Below, piece by piece: positions 1-7,900 of a stretch of DNA of 19,254 nucleotides. The notes beneath the pieces were generated by a model, which did not search any database, had not been told where the DNA came from, and saw only the letters and a program-made list of their open reading frames with translations. Both the position numbers and the translations under genes were made by a program. This stretch comes from Treponema sp. (GTDB lineage: Bacteria; Spirochaetota; Spirochaetia; Treponematales; Breznakiellaceae), in assembly GCA_031284105.1 (NCBI GenBank), contig JAITAN010000007.1:1-19254 (forward strand), given 5' to 3'. The stretch's first letter is position 1. Each line of letters begins with the position of its first letter.

Positions 1-2
1 TG

Positions 3-56
3 TCCCTCAAAGAGCCGCGCACCATCAAATCGGAGGCGGCGCTCACCGTTTCGTAG
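3..56 (+). CDS. Possible C-terminal tail of a gene cut by the window edge
   Basis: An 18-codon open stretch enters from the left edge and ends at a TAG at 54-56, just before the first repeat array. The residues (ending EAALTVS) have an ordinary protein composition, and this frame looks more natural than the other two, but the piece is too short to identify or to prove coding. If real, the array begins within a few bases of the stop codon. Confidence 0.25.
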   Translation, partial: SLKEPRTIKSEAALTVS

Positions 57-58
57 GT

Positions 59-562
59 CTATTGGAATAGGAATCTATTCCAACAAGGAATAGGTTTTCA
101 TTCCAATAAGGAATGGGAATCTATTCCAACAAGGAATAGGTTTTCATTCCAATAAGGACTGGGTTTCCCGTCTAATAAGGACTGAGTTTCCCGTCCAATA
201 AGGTCTGGGTTAGCCGTCCAATAAGGATTTAGTTTCCCGTCCAATAAGGACTGGGTTAGCCGTCCAATAAGGACTGGGTTAGCCGTCTAATAAGGACTGA
301 GTTTCCCGTCCAATAAGGACTGGGTTAGCCGTCTAATAAGGACTGAGTTTCCCGTCCAATAAGGGCTGGGTTAGCCGTCCAATAAGGACTTAGTTTCCCG
401 TCCAATAAGGACTGGGTTTCCCGTCCAACAAGGACTGGGTTTCCCGTCTAATAAGGACTACGCTCATAGACAAACAAGGTCTACGCTCATAGACAAACAA
501 TGCCTACGCCCGTAGACAAACAAGGTCTACGCCCGTAGACAAACAAGGTCTACGGTCGTAAC
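59..562. repeat. Tandem array of 22 palindromic 23-bp units
   Basis: Counting by eye gives 22 consecutive units, 20 of 23 bp and two of 22 bp (450-471 and 541-562). Each unit is a short A-rich spacer (AATAA or AACAA type) plus an 16-18 nt imperfect palindrome. There are three unit classes in blocks. Four units at 59-150 have GGAAT/ATTCC arms, of which the first is a perfect 7-bp stem, GGAATAG/CTATTCC. Thirteen units at 151-449 have GGAC/GTCC arms with TGGGTTTCCC, TGGGTTAGCC or TGAGTTTCCC centres that often alternate. Five units at 450-562 have GTCTACG/CGTAGAC arms, as in GTCTACGCCCGTAGAC. The 23-bp period is not a multiple of three, so the array is not a coding repeat. It is not CRISPR: there are no unique spacers. 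Confidence 0.93.
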
Positions 563-563
563 T

Positions 564-604
564 GGCGGCGGGGAGTGGCTTCGCGATTCGTCATTGCCGC
601 CGCC
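564..604. repeat. GC-rich inverted repeat
   Basis: GGCGGCGG at 564-571 is the exact reverse complement of CCGCCGCC at 597-604, with a 25-nt loop. It lies directly after the first array. No gene is recognisable between 563 and 775; a short open frame from an ATG at 651 has no good ribosome site and matches nothing known to me. Confidence 0.5.
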
Positions 605-704
605 GGTTTGGTCGTATACGTCTTATAGGAGCAGGAAGGCGGATAAACGAAATGCGTATAAAACACGTTATGCGAAATTTTTTGCCCCGCCTTAGTCTAC
701 GCAC

Positions 705-773
705 CGCGCCATCCGTGGCGCGGGGAATTTATGTTTTTTAGAAAAACACTCAAAAAACATTCGTAAATTCCCG
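705..773 (+). terminator. Two consecutive hairpins, terminator-like, upstream of the methyltransferase
   Basis: The first hairpin has a perfect 7-bp stem CGCGCCA (705-711) / TGGCGCG (716-722) with loop TCCG. It is followed by a second, larger structure: GGGAATTTA (723-731) pairs with TAAATTCCC (764-772), and TGTTTTTT (732-739) pairs with AAAAAACA (752-759), leaving a 4-nt TTCG bulge. The first hairpin followed by a T tract at 734-739 could act as a factor-independent terminator that insulates the cassette. The second could instead be a remnant inverted repeat at the cassette edge. The structure is seen; the function is inferred. Confidence 0.4.
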
Positions 774-775
774 AC

Positions 776-804
776 TTGACAACCATTTGAAACTTATATA
801 TAGT
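776..804 (+). promoter_or_regulatory. Sigma-70 type promoter of the methyltransferase gene
   Basis: TTGACA (776-781) and TATAGT (799-804) are separated by exactly 17 bp. Transcription would start near 811, giving a leader of only about 14 nt that begins at the ribosome site AGGAGA (812-817), ahead of ATG 825. A strong methyltransferase promoter suits a cassette that must protect host DNA before the nuclease appears. No comparably good promoter was found for the convergent nuclease gene. Confidence 0.75.
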
Positions 805-824
805 AGATCCTAGGAGAAATTTAA

Positions 825-2459
825 ATGCGGTACACAAATGAAGGTTATAATAAAACAAACGGTGTTGTTTATACGCCTCGGATAATGGCTGATTATCTAT
901 CACATTTAATAATTTCCCATAATAAAGACATATCTGAACAAGCTATTAGTATTTTAGATCCGGCAATAGGCGATGGTGAGTTAATTATTTCATTGGTGAA
1001 ATACATTATTAAAAAAAGCAATAATGCCGATATTTCCGTTATGGGATTTGAAACAGATATTTCGATAATCAAATACACAAAAGAAAGGATATTAACTAAT
1101 TTTCCAAATATAAAAATAGAAATAAAGAATGAAGATTTTACTAGCTATGCCCTTAAAGGTAAAGTTAAGAATAGCTATGATTTTATTATAGCAAACCCAC
1201 CCTACATTAGGACACAAATACTTGGAGCAAAAAAAGCGCAGGAAATAGCCCTAAATATAGGGCTTACCGGCAGAGTTGATTTATATTACGCCTTTTTGCT
1301 TTTTGCTGTACGGCTGCTCAAAGATAATGGTATTGCGGGATTTATCACATCTAATAAATTTATGACAATAAAATCTGGTACTGTGGTTCGTGACTATTTA
1401 ATTAGGAACGCTAAAATATTTGATATTATTGATTTTGGCGATACAAAATTGTTTAATGCAGCAGTATTACCTTGCATGATAGTTTTTACAAAAGGAAAGA
1501 CACAATTTGAGCATACAAAATTTACTTCCATTTATGAAACATTTGAAAAAGAAGCAGTCTTTACCAATAATATTTTTAAGTCAATAAGTACAGATGACAT
1601 CATATCCACAGTTGACGGCAGACAATTTGAAATAAAGCATGGAAACCTTGCTAAAAACTTGAATGGTTCGCCATGGAGTTTGTCATCTAAAAAAACGTGT
1701 GCTTGGTTAGAAGGGGTTAATAGAGCAACATGGAAAAAATTTAACGAAATAGGAAAAATAAAAGTTGGAATAAAGACAACAGCAGACAATGTTTTTATCA
1801 AAGAAAATTGGACTAATGAACAATATATACCGGAACTTCTGTATCCGCTCATTACACACCGGAATGCAGGGCAAATTTTATCAAATGGAGTGCGAATGTG
1901 GCAGGTGTTATACCCGCATACTGTTATAAATCAAAAGAAAATTGCCTTCGATATTAACAATTATCCAAATACTAAAAAGTATCTTGAAATTTATCGAGAA
2001 CAATTAGAAGCACGAAATTATATAAAAGAAGCTCATAGAAATTGGTATGAAATATGGGTACCGCAAAATCCGGCTGCATGGAAGAATAAGAAAATTGTTT
2101 TTCGTGATATTGTTGAAATACCGCAATTTTGGCTTGATAATACCGGGGCAATAGTGAATGGCGATTGCTATTGGATAGATATTTTTAATACTACAACGGA
2201 AGATACAATATTACTTGCATTGGCAGTCGCTAATAGTAATTTTATTGAGAAATATTATGATATTAAATTCAATAACAAATTATATGCTGGTAAACGCAGA
2301 TATATGTCTCAATATGTAGAAGATTTTCCTATTCCCAATCCAGAGGAGCCATTGGCGCAGGAAGCAATAAATTTAGTGCGGCTATCAATAGAAAATAAAA
2401 AATTACTACCGGAAAACAAAAACAAAATAGATGCCATTGTTGAAACACTATTTTCCTAA
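825..2459 (+). CDS. Type II N6-adenine DNA methyltransferase (Eco57I/TaqI-like class)
   Basis: This protein of 544 residues should transfer a methyl group from S-adenosylmethionine to adenine in a specific DNA sequence and so protect the host from its partner nuclease. Visible motifs are GVVYTP (about 13-18, motif X region), the SAM-binding loop DPAIGDGEL (45-53), FETD (75-78), and the catalytic NPPY (124-127) of N6-adenine enzymes. The C-terminal half (about 290-540) fits a target-recognition domain of the TaqI type. The start is supported by AGGAGA seven bases upstream and a good promoter. The gene is clearly AT-rich compared with the later genes, which suggests transfer. Its TAA overlaps the stop codon of the convergent endonuclease gene. 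The recognition sequence cannot be told from here. Confidence 0.9.
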   Translation: MRYTNEGYNKTNGVVYTPRIMADYLSHLIISHNKDISEQAISILDPAIGDGELIISLVKYIIKKSNNADISVMGFETDISIIKYTKERILTNFPNIKIEIKNEDFTSYALKGKVKNSYDFIIANPPYIRTQILGAKKAQEIALNIGLTGRVDLYYAFLLFAVRLLKDNGIAGFITSNKFMTIKSGTVVRDYLIRNAKIFDIIDFGDTKLFNAAVLPCMIVFTKGKTQFEHTKFTSIYETFEKEAVFTNNIFKSISTDDIISTVDGRQFEIKHGNLAKNLNGSPWSLSSKKTCAWLEGVNRATWKKFNEIGKIKVGIKTTADNVFIKENWTNEQYIPELLYPLITHRNAGQILSNGVRMWQVLYPHTVINQKKIAFDINNYPNTKKYLEIYREQLEARNYIKEAHRNWYEIWVPQNPAAWKNKKIVFRDIVEIPQFWLDNTGAIVNGDCYWIDIFNTTTEDTILLALAVANSNFIEKYYDIKFNNKLYAGKRRYMSQYVEDFPIPNPEEPLAQEAINLVRLSIENKKLLPENKNKIDAIVETLFS

Positions 2460-3475
2460 TCGAAAAAATTACCCGGTAAGGGAATTTGAAGTTTTGAATT
2501 TTGAACATTACCACCGAACAAAGGTATAAATCGGGTAAATTCTTCTCCGGTTACCATATAGAGATTTTTAATTATAACGCTGTTTTCTTTTACAATACCG
2601 CTCATTATTGCATAACGAATATCATTGCTAAAAAATTGTTTTTCGGTACCTGTATAAATTGCTTCATGGTCATTCGGTGAATGTAACCCTAAGTCTATTG
2701 TTGGTGAAGTTTGAAGTTTTATTTCAATAAGCTGATTGGGAATATCGGGATATGCACCGTTGTCTTCATATTCAGTAAAACCGATTTTTTTACAAATTAA
2801 TTTATGTAAAATCGCGCCCCGATTATGTTCTTGTAATGAATCAATTCGAGGAATTAAATTGCTTTCAAGTGGTTTAAGCAAATTATAGACTGTGCTAATT
2901 GGTAAAAGTTTTCCCTGTATCGGCGCGCTTGTGGGCTTTATATTTGATAAGTCAATTTTATTGACCCCATACCATTCTTGAACAGATTTGGTATCAGACT
3001 TAGAAAAAAGACATCCCTCATTTAACTGATGTAACATTGCTTGATATTTCGTCGTTAATGTGCCTGTCCTATCCAGTGAAATAAGAATTGCACCAGAAAT
3101 TACTTTTACTTTTAGTATTTTGTCAGAATTATCTACTTGAATTATCGCATACCTTCTTGCGGGATTTATTTCTTCATTCCATATTTGTAAATTCATTGAT
3201 TTTTGTGTATACACATCAAAATTTTGACCGGGAAACGAAGGTTTTGTTTTTTGAAATGTTTCAGGCACGGGGTAGCCAAGCGTTTTACATATTAACGCTT
3301 TAACAAATTTTGACCTTGTCCGCAAGGGTAAACCGGAAAGACTTAATCCAACAAGTCCATGATTTAACAATATTTCCAATATTTCATTGGGAATATACAA
3401 AGATTTGTCATAAAGAGCGGTTTCATCGTAAATTGTTAAACCGCTTAGAATGATATTCTTCTGGTAATCAACCAT
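2456..3475 (-). CDS. Putative type II restriction endonuclease, PD-(D/E)XK fold
   Basis: This 339-residue protein is the likely nuclease partner of the adjacent methyltransferase. The key evidence is a PD-(D/E)XK core: P243-D244, six residues, then E251-I-K253 (context YPDIPNQLIEIKLQTS), preceded by a helix around NRGAILHKL (218-226) that could carry the extra acidic contact. These residues would bind the metal ions for phosphodiester cleavage. The N-terminal 200 residues match nothing I can name. The gene is convergent with the methyltransferase and the two stop codons overlap by three bases (TAG on minus at 2458-2456, TAA on plus at 2457-2459). Base composition is AT-rich like its partner. 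No clear ribosome site precedes ATG 3475, so translation may be weak, in keeping with control of a toxic nuclease. The exact restriction family is not recognised. Confidence 0.75.
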   Translation of the reverse strand: MVDYQKNIILSGLTIYDETALYDKSLYIPNEILEILLNHGLVGLSLSGLPLRTRSKFVKALICKTLGYPVPETFQKTKPSFPGQNFDVYTQKSMNLQIWNEEINPARRYAIIQVDNSDKILKVKVISGAILISLDRTGTLTTKYQAMLHQLNEGCLFSKSDTKSVQEWYGVNKIDLSNIKPTSAPIQGKLLPISTVYNLLKPLESNLIPRIDSLQEHNRGAILHKLICKKIGFTEYEDNGAYPDIPNQLIEIKLQTSPTIDLGLHSPNDHEAIYTGTEKQFFSNDIRYAIMSGIVKENSVIIKNLYMVTGEEFTRFIPLFGGNVQNSKLQIPLPGNFFD

Positions 3476-3526
3476 ATCGTTTTTATCGGCATATTTTTAG
3501 AAGAAAGTGAGATAAACTTTTCTTAA

Positions 3527-3823
3527 GGATTATTTGCTTTCAGGTATGGGAACCGGCATCCGCGTCCTGTTATTTCGTACCCAAGTCCCGAAGCCGCGAA
3601 GGGTTGCAAAAGATACGCCTTTAATACTTTGAATGCTGATGAGGTGTATTCAATTATACGGGACACGAATTTAGCCTCAATGAATGTCGCTATCCGCAAC
3701 GGGATGCTCGTGCGGGGGCGCTTTGTGAAACATTATCGCGGAATCGCTATGCCGCATTTGATCTTTTCGGTAAGAAGGCCGCCGTCGCGGAGTGGAGACG
3801 AAAACCAGAAAAATGAGGAATAA
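3527..3823 (+). pseudogene. GNAT (RimJ/RimL-type) acetyltransferase, 3' remnant
   Basis: The open frame reads EAAKGCKRYAFNTL, then NADEVYSIIRDTN, ASMNVAIRNGM and FVKHYRGIAMPH. This is the characteristic second half of a GNAT N-acetyltransferase of the ribosomal-protein type: acetyl-CoA binding helix, then the DTN..S..VA...GM motif. The same frame runs back to a stop at 3524-3526, but the part before about 3575 no longer looks like the family. The first 100 or so residues of a normal enzyme are missing and no credible start or ribosome site exists. The break coincides with the shift from AT-rich cassette DNA to GC-richer host DNA at about 3500-3545, so insertion of the restriction-modification cassette probably removed the 5' half. 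A downstream-starting short ORF (TTG at 3629) is not a plausible functional gene. Confidence 0.75.
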
Positions 3824-4174
3824 TTACAATGAACATACCTTGATGATCGCCTTCAGCCTTTTAAGTCTTATAGTGTTCTAAATGAATCTTGTATCATGGT
3901 TTTTCGCCTTATGAGCCGTGTATCCGCGGTTTTCACGTTCCGCTGTCCGCGTCATCCGGTTGCAGCGGATCCTTCCGGCAGCCTGTTGCGGGTAGCGCAA
4001 AATTCCGGTTTATGGGCCGCGCGAACCTTTGTAAGGCAGTATGGCATATTGCTTTAATGCGGCTTCGCGAGGTCTGACCTACCGGCCTTGCCCGCCTTGA
4101 GCGTGGAGGTATTGCAGCCCCTTAAAGAAAGGCAAGCGCGGCATCTTGGCTGCCGCTCCGTTTTCTCTTGAACC
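3824..4174 (+). other. Intergenic stretch with weak coding-like traces and a possible terminator hairpin
   Basis: No recognisable gene. A 52-codon frame from ATG 3896 and an overlapping 62-codon frame ending at 4077 have neither ribosome sites nor familiar motifs. Near the end, GCGGCA (4138-4143) pairs with TGCCGC (4151-4156) and is followed by TCCGTTTTC. This could be a weak terminator insulating rseP from upstream transcription. The genes often found before rseP in bacteria (cdsA, dxr) are absent, so this locus has been rearranged. Confidence 0.35.
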
Positions 4175-4203
4175 TTGTAATCCTTCCAAAATTGTGTTAT
4201 AAT
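4175..4203 (+). promoter_or_regulatory. rseP promoter with extended -10; predicts a leaderless mRNA
   Basis: TTGTAA (4175-4180), a 17-bp spacer and a perfect TATAAT (4198-4203), preceded by TG at 4195-4196 as in extended -10 promoters. The rseP ATG begins at 4210, only six bases past the -10 box, which is where transcription normally starts. No Shine-Dalgarno sequence lies between them. Confidence 0.7.
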
Positions 4204-4209
4204 TACATT

Positions 4210-5568
4210 ATGTTTGTATTAAAAATTCTTTTAGGACTTGCCGGTTTAGGCGTTGTTGTTATTATTCATGAATTGGGGCATTTTATAGCAGCGCGGGCCA
4301 TGGGCATTGATGTAGAAGCTTTTTCCATCGGCTGGGGGAAACCCATCCTCAAGAAACAAATCGGCGCGGTTGAATACCGTCTTGGAATGTTTCCCATAGG
4401 CGGGTACTGTAAGATGAGCGGGGAAAATGAGTTTGAAGAAGCCTATAAAAACAACCAATACGCGGTTTCTCCGGTAAAAGGAACTTTTTTCAGCGTGAAA
4501 CCGTGGCGGCGCATCATAGTAGCCTTTGCCGGTCCCTTCTTCAATATTGTTTTTGCGGCGCTTGTCTTTTCGGTTATTTGGGGCATTGGATTCAACGTTC
4601 AAACTACGGAAAACCGCATCGTGCTGGTATCGGATGTTGCCGACGAAGAACCGGTATATCCGGCAAATGCCGCGGGACTTGAAACCGGCGACCGTATCAT
4701 TGCCATTGACGGGACGCCTGTTGAAACCTTCGGCGAGATACGGGAACATATTGCGGTCAATGCGGAAAAAAAACTTTCCGTCAAAATAGAACGTAACGGT
4801 TCAATTCACGATATAACCATAACGCCGAGTCTTGACAAAAGTACCGGCGCGGGCACTATAGGCGTCTACTCTTGGCTTGATCCGGTTGTAGGCGTTGTGG
4901 CGCCGGCGGGACCCGCTGAAAACGCGGGACTTAAACCGGATGACCGTATCCTCAAGGTCAACGGAAAGAGTATTGAGTATTCCGTGTCGCTGATACCCAT
5001 CGTGGAGGAGCAACCGCAGACGCTTACCGTTGATCTTGAACGGGACGGAAACCCGTTGCAGACCGAGCTGCGGCCTGTCTATACGGCCGAAGGCGCGGAC
5101 CTTGGCTTTAATTTCCAATTATTGGAATACCGGACGCCGAATCTTTCCCCCTTTGCAGCAATCGGTAAGGGCTTGAATGAGGCGTGGAAAACGCTTTCCG
5201 TATCGGTTAAAAGTCTTGCCTTGCTCTTCAAAGGTATTGATCTTACCCAGGCGGTTTCCGGCCCGGTTCGCATCACCTATATGCTGGGCGATGTTGCGTC
5301 CGCCGGATTTAGCAACAGCTTTGCCGACGGCATCCGCAATATGGCGGATTTTCTGTGCCTTATCTCCGTAGCTCTGTGCGTAATGAACCTTCTGCCTTTG
5401 CCCGTGCTGGACGGCGGCCTTATTGTGCTTTTTATTATTGAAATTTTCAAACGGGAGCCTTTGAACCCGAAATTTATCTCAATTTTTCAAACCGTCGGCA
5501 TTGTACTGATTTTCACCTTAATGGCGTTTGCTATATTTGGCGATGTTTTGTACCTTGTTCGTCTATGA
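4210..5568 (+). CDS. rseP: RseP-type site-2 intramembrane zinc metalloprotease
   Basis: This 452-residue inner-membrane protease should cut transmembrane substrates such as anti-sigma factors or signal-peptide remnants within the bilayer. The zinc motif HELGH is at residues 20-24 in the first membrane helix, and the third zinc ligand motif NLLPLPVLDGG lies near the C-terminus (aspartate about 401). Two PDZ domains sit between them (about 136-200, with NAAGLETGDRIIAIDG, and about 226-286, with NAGLKPDDRILKVNG), the arrangement known from E. coli RseP. I chose ATG 4210 rather than an in-frame TTG at 4168. The TTG lies upstream of the -10 box, and the family starts a few residues before the zinc helix, as MFVLKILLG does here. 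The next gene follows after 28 bp and is probably co-transcribed. Confidence 0.95.
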   Translation: MFVLKILLGLAGLGVVVIIHELGHFIAARAMGIDVEAFSIGWGKPILKKQIGAVEYRLGMFPIGGYCKMSGENEFEEAYKNNQYAVSPVKGTFFSVKPWRRIIVAFAGPFFNIVFAALVFSVIWGIGFNVQTTENRIVLVSDVADEEPVYPANAAGLETGDRIIAIDGTPVETFGEIREHIAVNAEKKLSVKIERNGSIHDITITPSLDKSTGAGTIGVYSWLDPVVGVVAPAGPAENAGLKPDDRILKVNGKSIEYSVSLIPIVEEQPQTLTVDLERDGNPLQTELRPVYTAEGADLGFNFQLLEYRTPNLSPFAAIGKGLNEAWKTLSVSVKSLALLFKGIDLTQAVSGPVRITYMLGDVASAGFSNSFADGIRNMADFLCLISVALCVMNLLPLPVLDGGLIVLFIIEIFKREPLNPKFISIFQTVGIVLIFTLMAFAIFGDVLYLVRL

Positions 5569-5596
5569 TACATACCTTGATACTAAGGAGTAGCGA

Positions 5597-7546
5597 ATGG
5601 GACGTTTAGTACTACTATATATTTTAGTATGTTCCGCATGTGCAACCATACCTATGAACGCTCAGGATTCGTTTCCGGTTTCCGGCGGGCATCGGGGGGC
5701 AATACGATCCGTCATGTATGACGGCGGCCGCATCATCACCGCAGGCGCCGACGGTTTTTTGGAATTCTGGAACGTACAAAACAGCGCCGCGGAGGAGCGT
5801 TTTCAGGTAAGCGTTCTTCCGTTAAAAATGATGCGTCTACGTCCTGAAAAACCGCACCTTGCCGTAGTAGAGAGCAATGGTAAACGGTTCCGCGCTTCCG
5901 CGTGGAATTATGAGACAAAAGAAAAACTATTTTCTATGGATTTTAATACGGAACCGGTGTTCATAAACTATTCGGGAGCAGGGGGCTTCCTGCTTGTATC
6001 TATGCCGGATCTCACCGGAATCCTTTGTCTTGACGGCGATACCGGCGAACTCCTCTATACGGTTCCCAACATAGCCGGCAGCGTAACGCTTGCGGCAACC
6101 GGCAAGTCAGAAACATCCATGATTTCTTATATACCGTCAGGCACGATTTCGTACTGGAGTTTATCGCGGGGAACGGAAATACAGCGATGTAAAACCGCCG
6201 CGGGTTTGCAAACGCCTACTCTGATTGGAAACAACCGGTTTATCGCCGGTATTGGAAGCGGTTCGTCCGAAGGCAAGGGGTTATTTGTGATCGATGCCGT
6301 TACCGGTAAGATCCTTGATTACGATCCGCGTATCGCGAATGGTTTTGTATATGCCGTCCGAAGCGATTCATTGGATTTTATGTGTATTTCGGAAGACCCC
6401 GATCGTATACAAACGCTTCATTCTTTTACCGTCAACAGCTTGGGAAAAATTGAAACTAGTCATAGTCTCCAAATAATTGATACGCGATCCCATGTTGAAA
6501 GTCTGGCCGTTGTACCAAACGGTAGTACGGCGTCCGCCGCGGCGGGTACCGCGGATGGGAATGTGCGGCTCTTCAACCTTGACGGTTCCGCCCTAATGTT
6601 TGCGGTTAGAAATCCGCTGCCGATAAGGGAAATTGCCGTTGCGGGGGATGATACTCTCGTTTTCTTGGTGAACGAAACGTTTGCTGCTATCCCATTAGAC
6701 TGGAGGCTTCTTGCGGAAAAAGGCATTTCGTTCCGTGAAAGCGATTTTTCTCATATTGCAAGCGCAGAAGATGGGTTTATTTTATGGAGTGAAACCGAAA
6801 GAAAACCGCAGTATCTGGCTGCCGGCAAGCGCTCTATTGAGCTGCCTTATCAGAGCAGGTTTCCGCTGCGGGGTGTTGCCGGCTTTAACGGAAAGGCGCT
6901 TCTTTTGGATGCCGTGGGGGAGATAACGATACTTTCGCTTGAAACAAATAAAAGCATTTTCTCGTTTTCTTCGGCAGGTTCTCTTGACGCCGCCTTTCTT
7001 GACGACAGAAATATCATTGTAGGGCGAGGGGATCGTATTGCGCCCTTCTTAAAAGTAAATTTTGTTACCGGAGAAACCGTTCCGCTTACCTATCCGGCAT
7101 TGGTCGGAGTACAAGTTTACCGTGCCGCAAGCGGCGTTATGTATGGCGGGGTTATTTCACATGAGGGCGGAGAGTCAAAAACAGTTCTAATTAGATTTGA
7201 TATGACGAATACCTCTCGATCTCGGGTTTTAGCAGAAACGCACGGTGAAAATCTTACCTTTGCCATCGCGGAGGCGGGTGGGATGGCGGTATCAACGCTC
7301 TCAAGCGGTCAAGCAATGGCGTTCCCTCTTAATGAAAAAGAGCCACCTTATACTCTCCTTGAGCAAAAAGGCGGTTTTCCTGTTCATGTGGTTGATGGAG
7401 GCGCTTTTTTCGTCTCTGTTGATACGGACGGCGTTATTTCATGGCATGATCCACAAACAGGTTCTTTGTTAGCCCGATTCCATCTCTATGAGGATGAATG
7501 GACGCTTGAGCAAAGCAACGGGGAGCTTGTCGGAGGACGCGCTTGA
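5597..7546 (+). CDS. Secreted beta-propeller (WD40-like) protein
   Basis: This 649-residue protein starts with a short hydrophobic signal sequence (LVLLYILVCSACA). Cys15 lies in C-S-A-C, a poor but possible spirochaetal lipobox; otherwise ordinary signal peptidase cleavage near NAQ-D is likely. After that come many WD40-like blades, for example HRGAIRSVMYDGGRIITAGADGF, then ..FWNVQN (about 30-60), and GTADGNVRLFNLDGS (about 315-330). The protein contains no obvious enzymatic motif and most likely serves as an extracytoplasmic scaffold or sensor. AAGGAG at 5585-5590 precedes ATG 5597. It follows rseP at 28 bp, so it may be a partner or client of the membrane protease, but that is inference. 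It ends 11 bp from the stop codon of a convergent gene. Confidence 0.75.
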   Translation: MGRLVLLYILVCSACATIPMNAQDSFPVSGGHRGAIRSVMYDGGRIITAGADGFLEFWNVQNSAAEERFQVSVLPLKMMRLRPEKPHLAVVESNGKRFRASAWNYETKEKLFSMDFNTEPVFINYSGAGGFLLVSMPDLTGILCLDGDTGELLYTVPNIAGSVTLAATGKSETSMISYIPSGTISYWSLSRGTEIQRCKTAAGLQTPTLIGNNRFIAGIGSGSSEGKGLFVIDAVTGKILDYDPRIANGFVYAVRSDSLDFMCISEDPDRIQTLHSFTVNSLGKIETSHSLQIIDTRSHVESLAVVPNGSTASAAAGTADGNVRLFNLDGSALMFAVRNPLPIREIAVAGDDTLVFLVNETFAAIPLDWRLLAEKGISFRESDFSHIASAEDGFILWSETERKPQYLAAGKRSIELPYQSRFPLRGVAGFNGKALLLDAVGEITILSLETNKSIFSFSSAGSLDAAFLDDRNIIVGRGDRIAPFLKVNFVTGETVPLTYPALVGVQVYRAASGVMYGGVISHEGGESKTVLIRFDMTNTSRSRVLAETHGENLTFAIAEAGGMAVSTLSSGQAMAFPLNEKEPPYTLLEQKGGFPVHVVDGGAFFVSVDTDGVISWHDPQTGSLLARFHLYEDEWTLEQSNGELVGGRA

Positions 7547-7557
7547 GGATGAGCGGA

Positions 7558-7860
7558 TCAGGTATGAGCGGGATTCTTCTGTACTTTCTTAATTGCCTGC
7601 GCCACGGCGGAGCGTATGCTTTCCGCGTATTCTTCATCGATGTTGATCGCTTCCAAAGCATAGAGCGTACCTAGAAGGGAATGGCGGTAGAAAGGCTTCA
7701 CCGAATTCAATGCCATTGCAGCAATATCGATAATACACTCGTTGCATCTACAAATCTCACCTTCCGAAAATATGTCAATTTGTTTGCCGATTTCTTCAAA
7801 AATTAGCCGTTCAGCCTCATTCTTTAGGTTCTCAAGGTCATACTTATCAACAAATGCCAT
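7558..7860 (-). CDS. ComFB-family small protein
   Basis: This 100-residue protein has the hallmark of the late-competence ComFB family: a cysteine cluster CRCNEC (37-42), then IDIAAMALNSVKPFYRHS (about 43-61), which matches the family pattern of C..C..D..A.ALN..P..Y. ComFB proteins are small, mostly helical and dimeric, and members in other bacteria have been reported as cyclic di-nucleotide receptors. The extra first cysteine gives three Cys in this protein. AAGGAG lies upstream of ATG 7860. It is the last gene of the rplI-dnaB unit, 40 bp after dnaB, and is convergent with the beta-propeller gene with only 11 bp between stops. The family call is from the motif; its role here is unknown. Confidence 0.75.
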   Translation of the reverse strand: MAFVDKYDLENLKNEAERLIFEEIGKQIDIFSEGEICRCNECIIDIAAMALNSVKPFYRHSLLGTLYALEAINIDEEYAESIRSAVAQAIKKVQKNPAHT

Positions 7861-7900
7861 TTTTTCTCCTTTTTCTTCGCCGGTTTGCGGTTATGAGAAA

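Noticed and set aside
59..562. CRISPR array
   Set aside because: The repeating unit is 23 bp in all, with no unique spacers between constant repeats, and there are no cas genes nearby. The other two arrays fail for the same reason.
3889..4077. Plus-strand ORF of 62 residues before rseP
   Set aside because: No ATG or GTG start with a ribosome site, no familiar motif, and an overlapping frame looks equally protein-like.
4168..4209. Upstream TTG start for rseP
   Set aside because: It would place the start upstream of the -10 promoter box, and the extra 14 residues do not fit the family N-terminus.
4246..5276. Antisense ORFs within rseP
   Set aside because: They are shadows of a well-supported gene, with no start signals or recognisable products.
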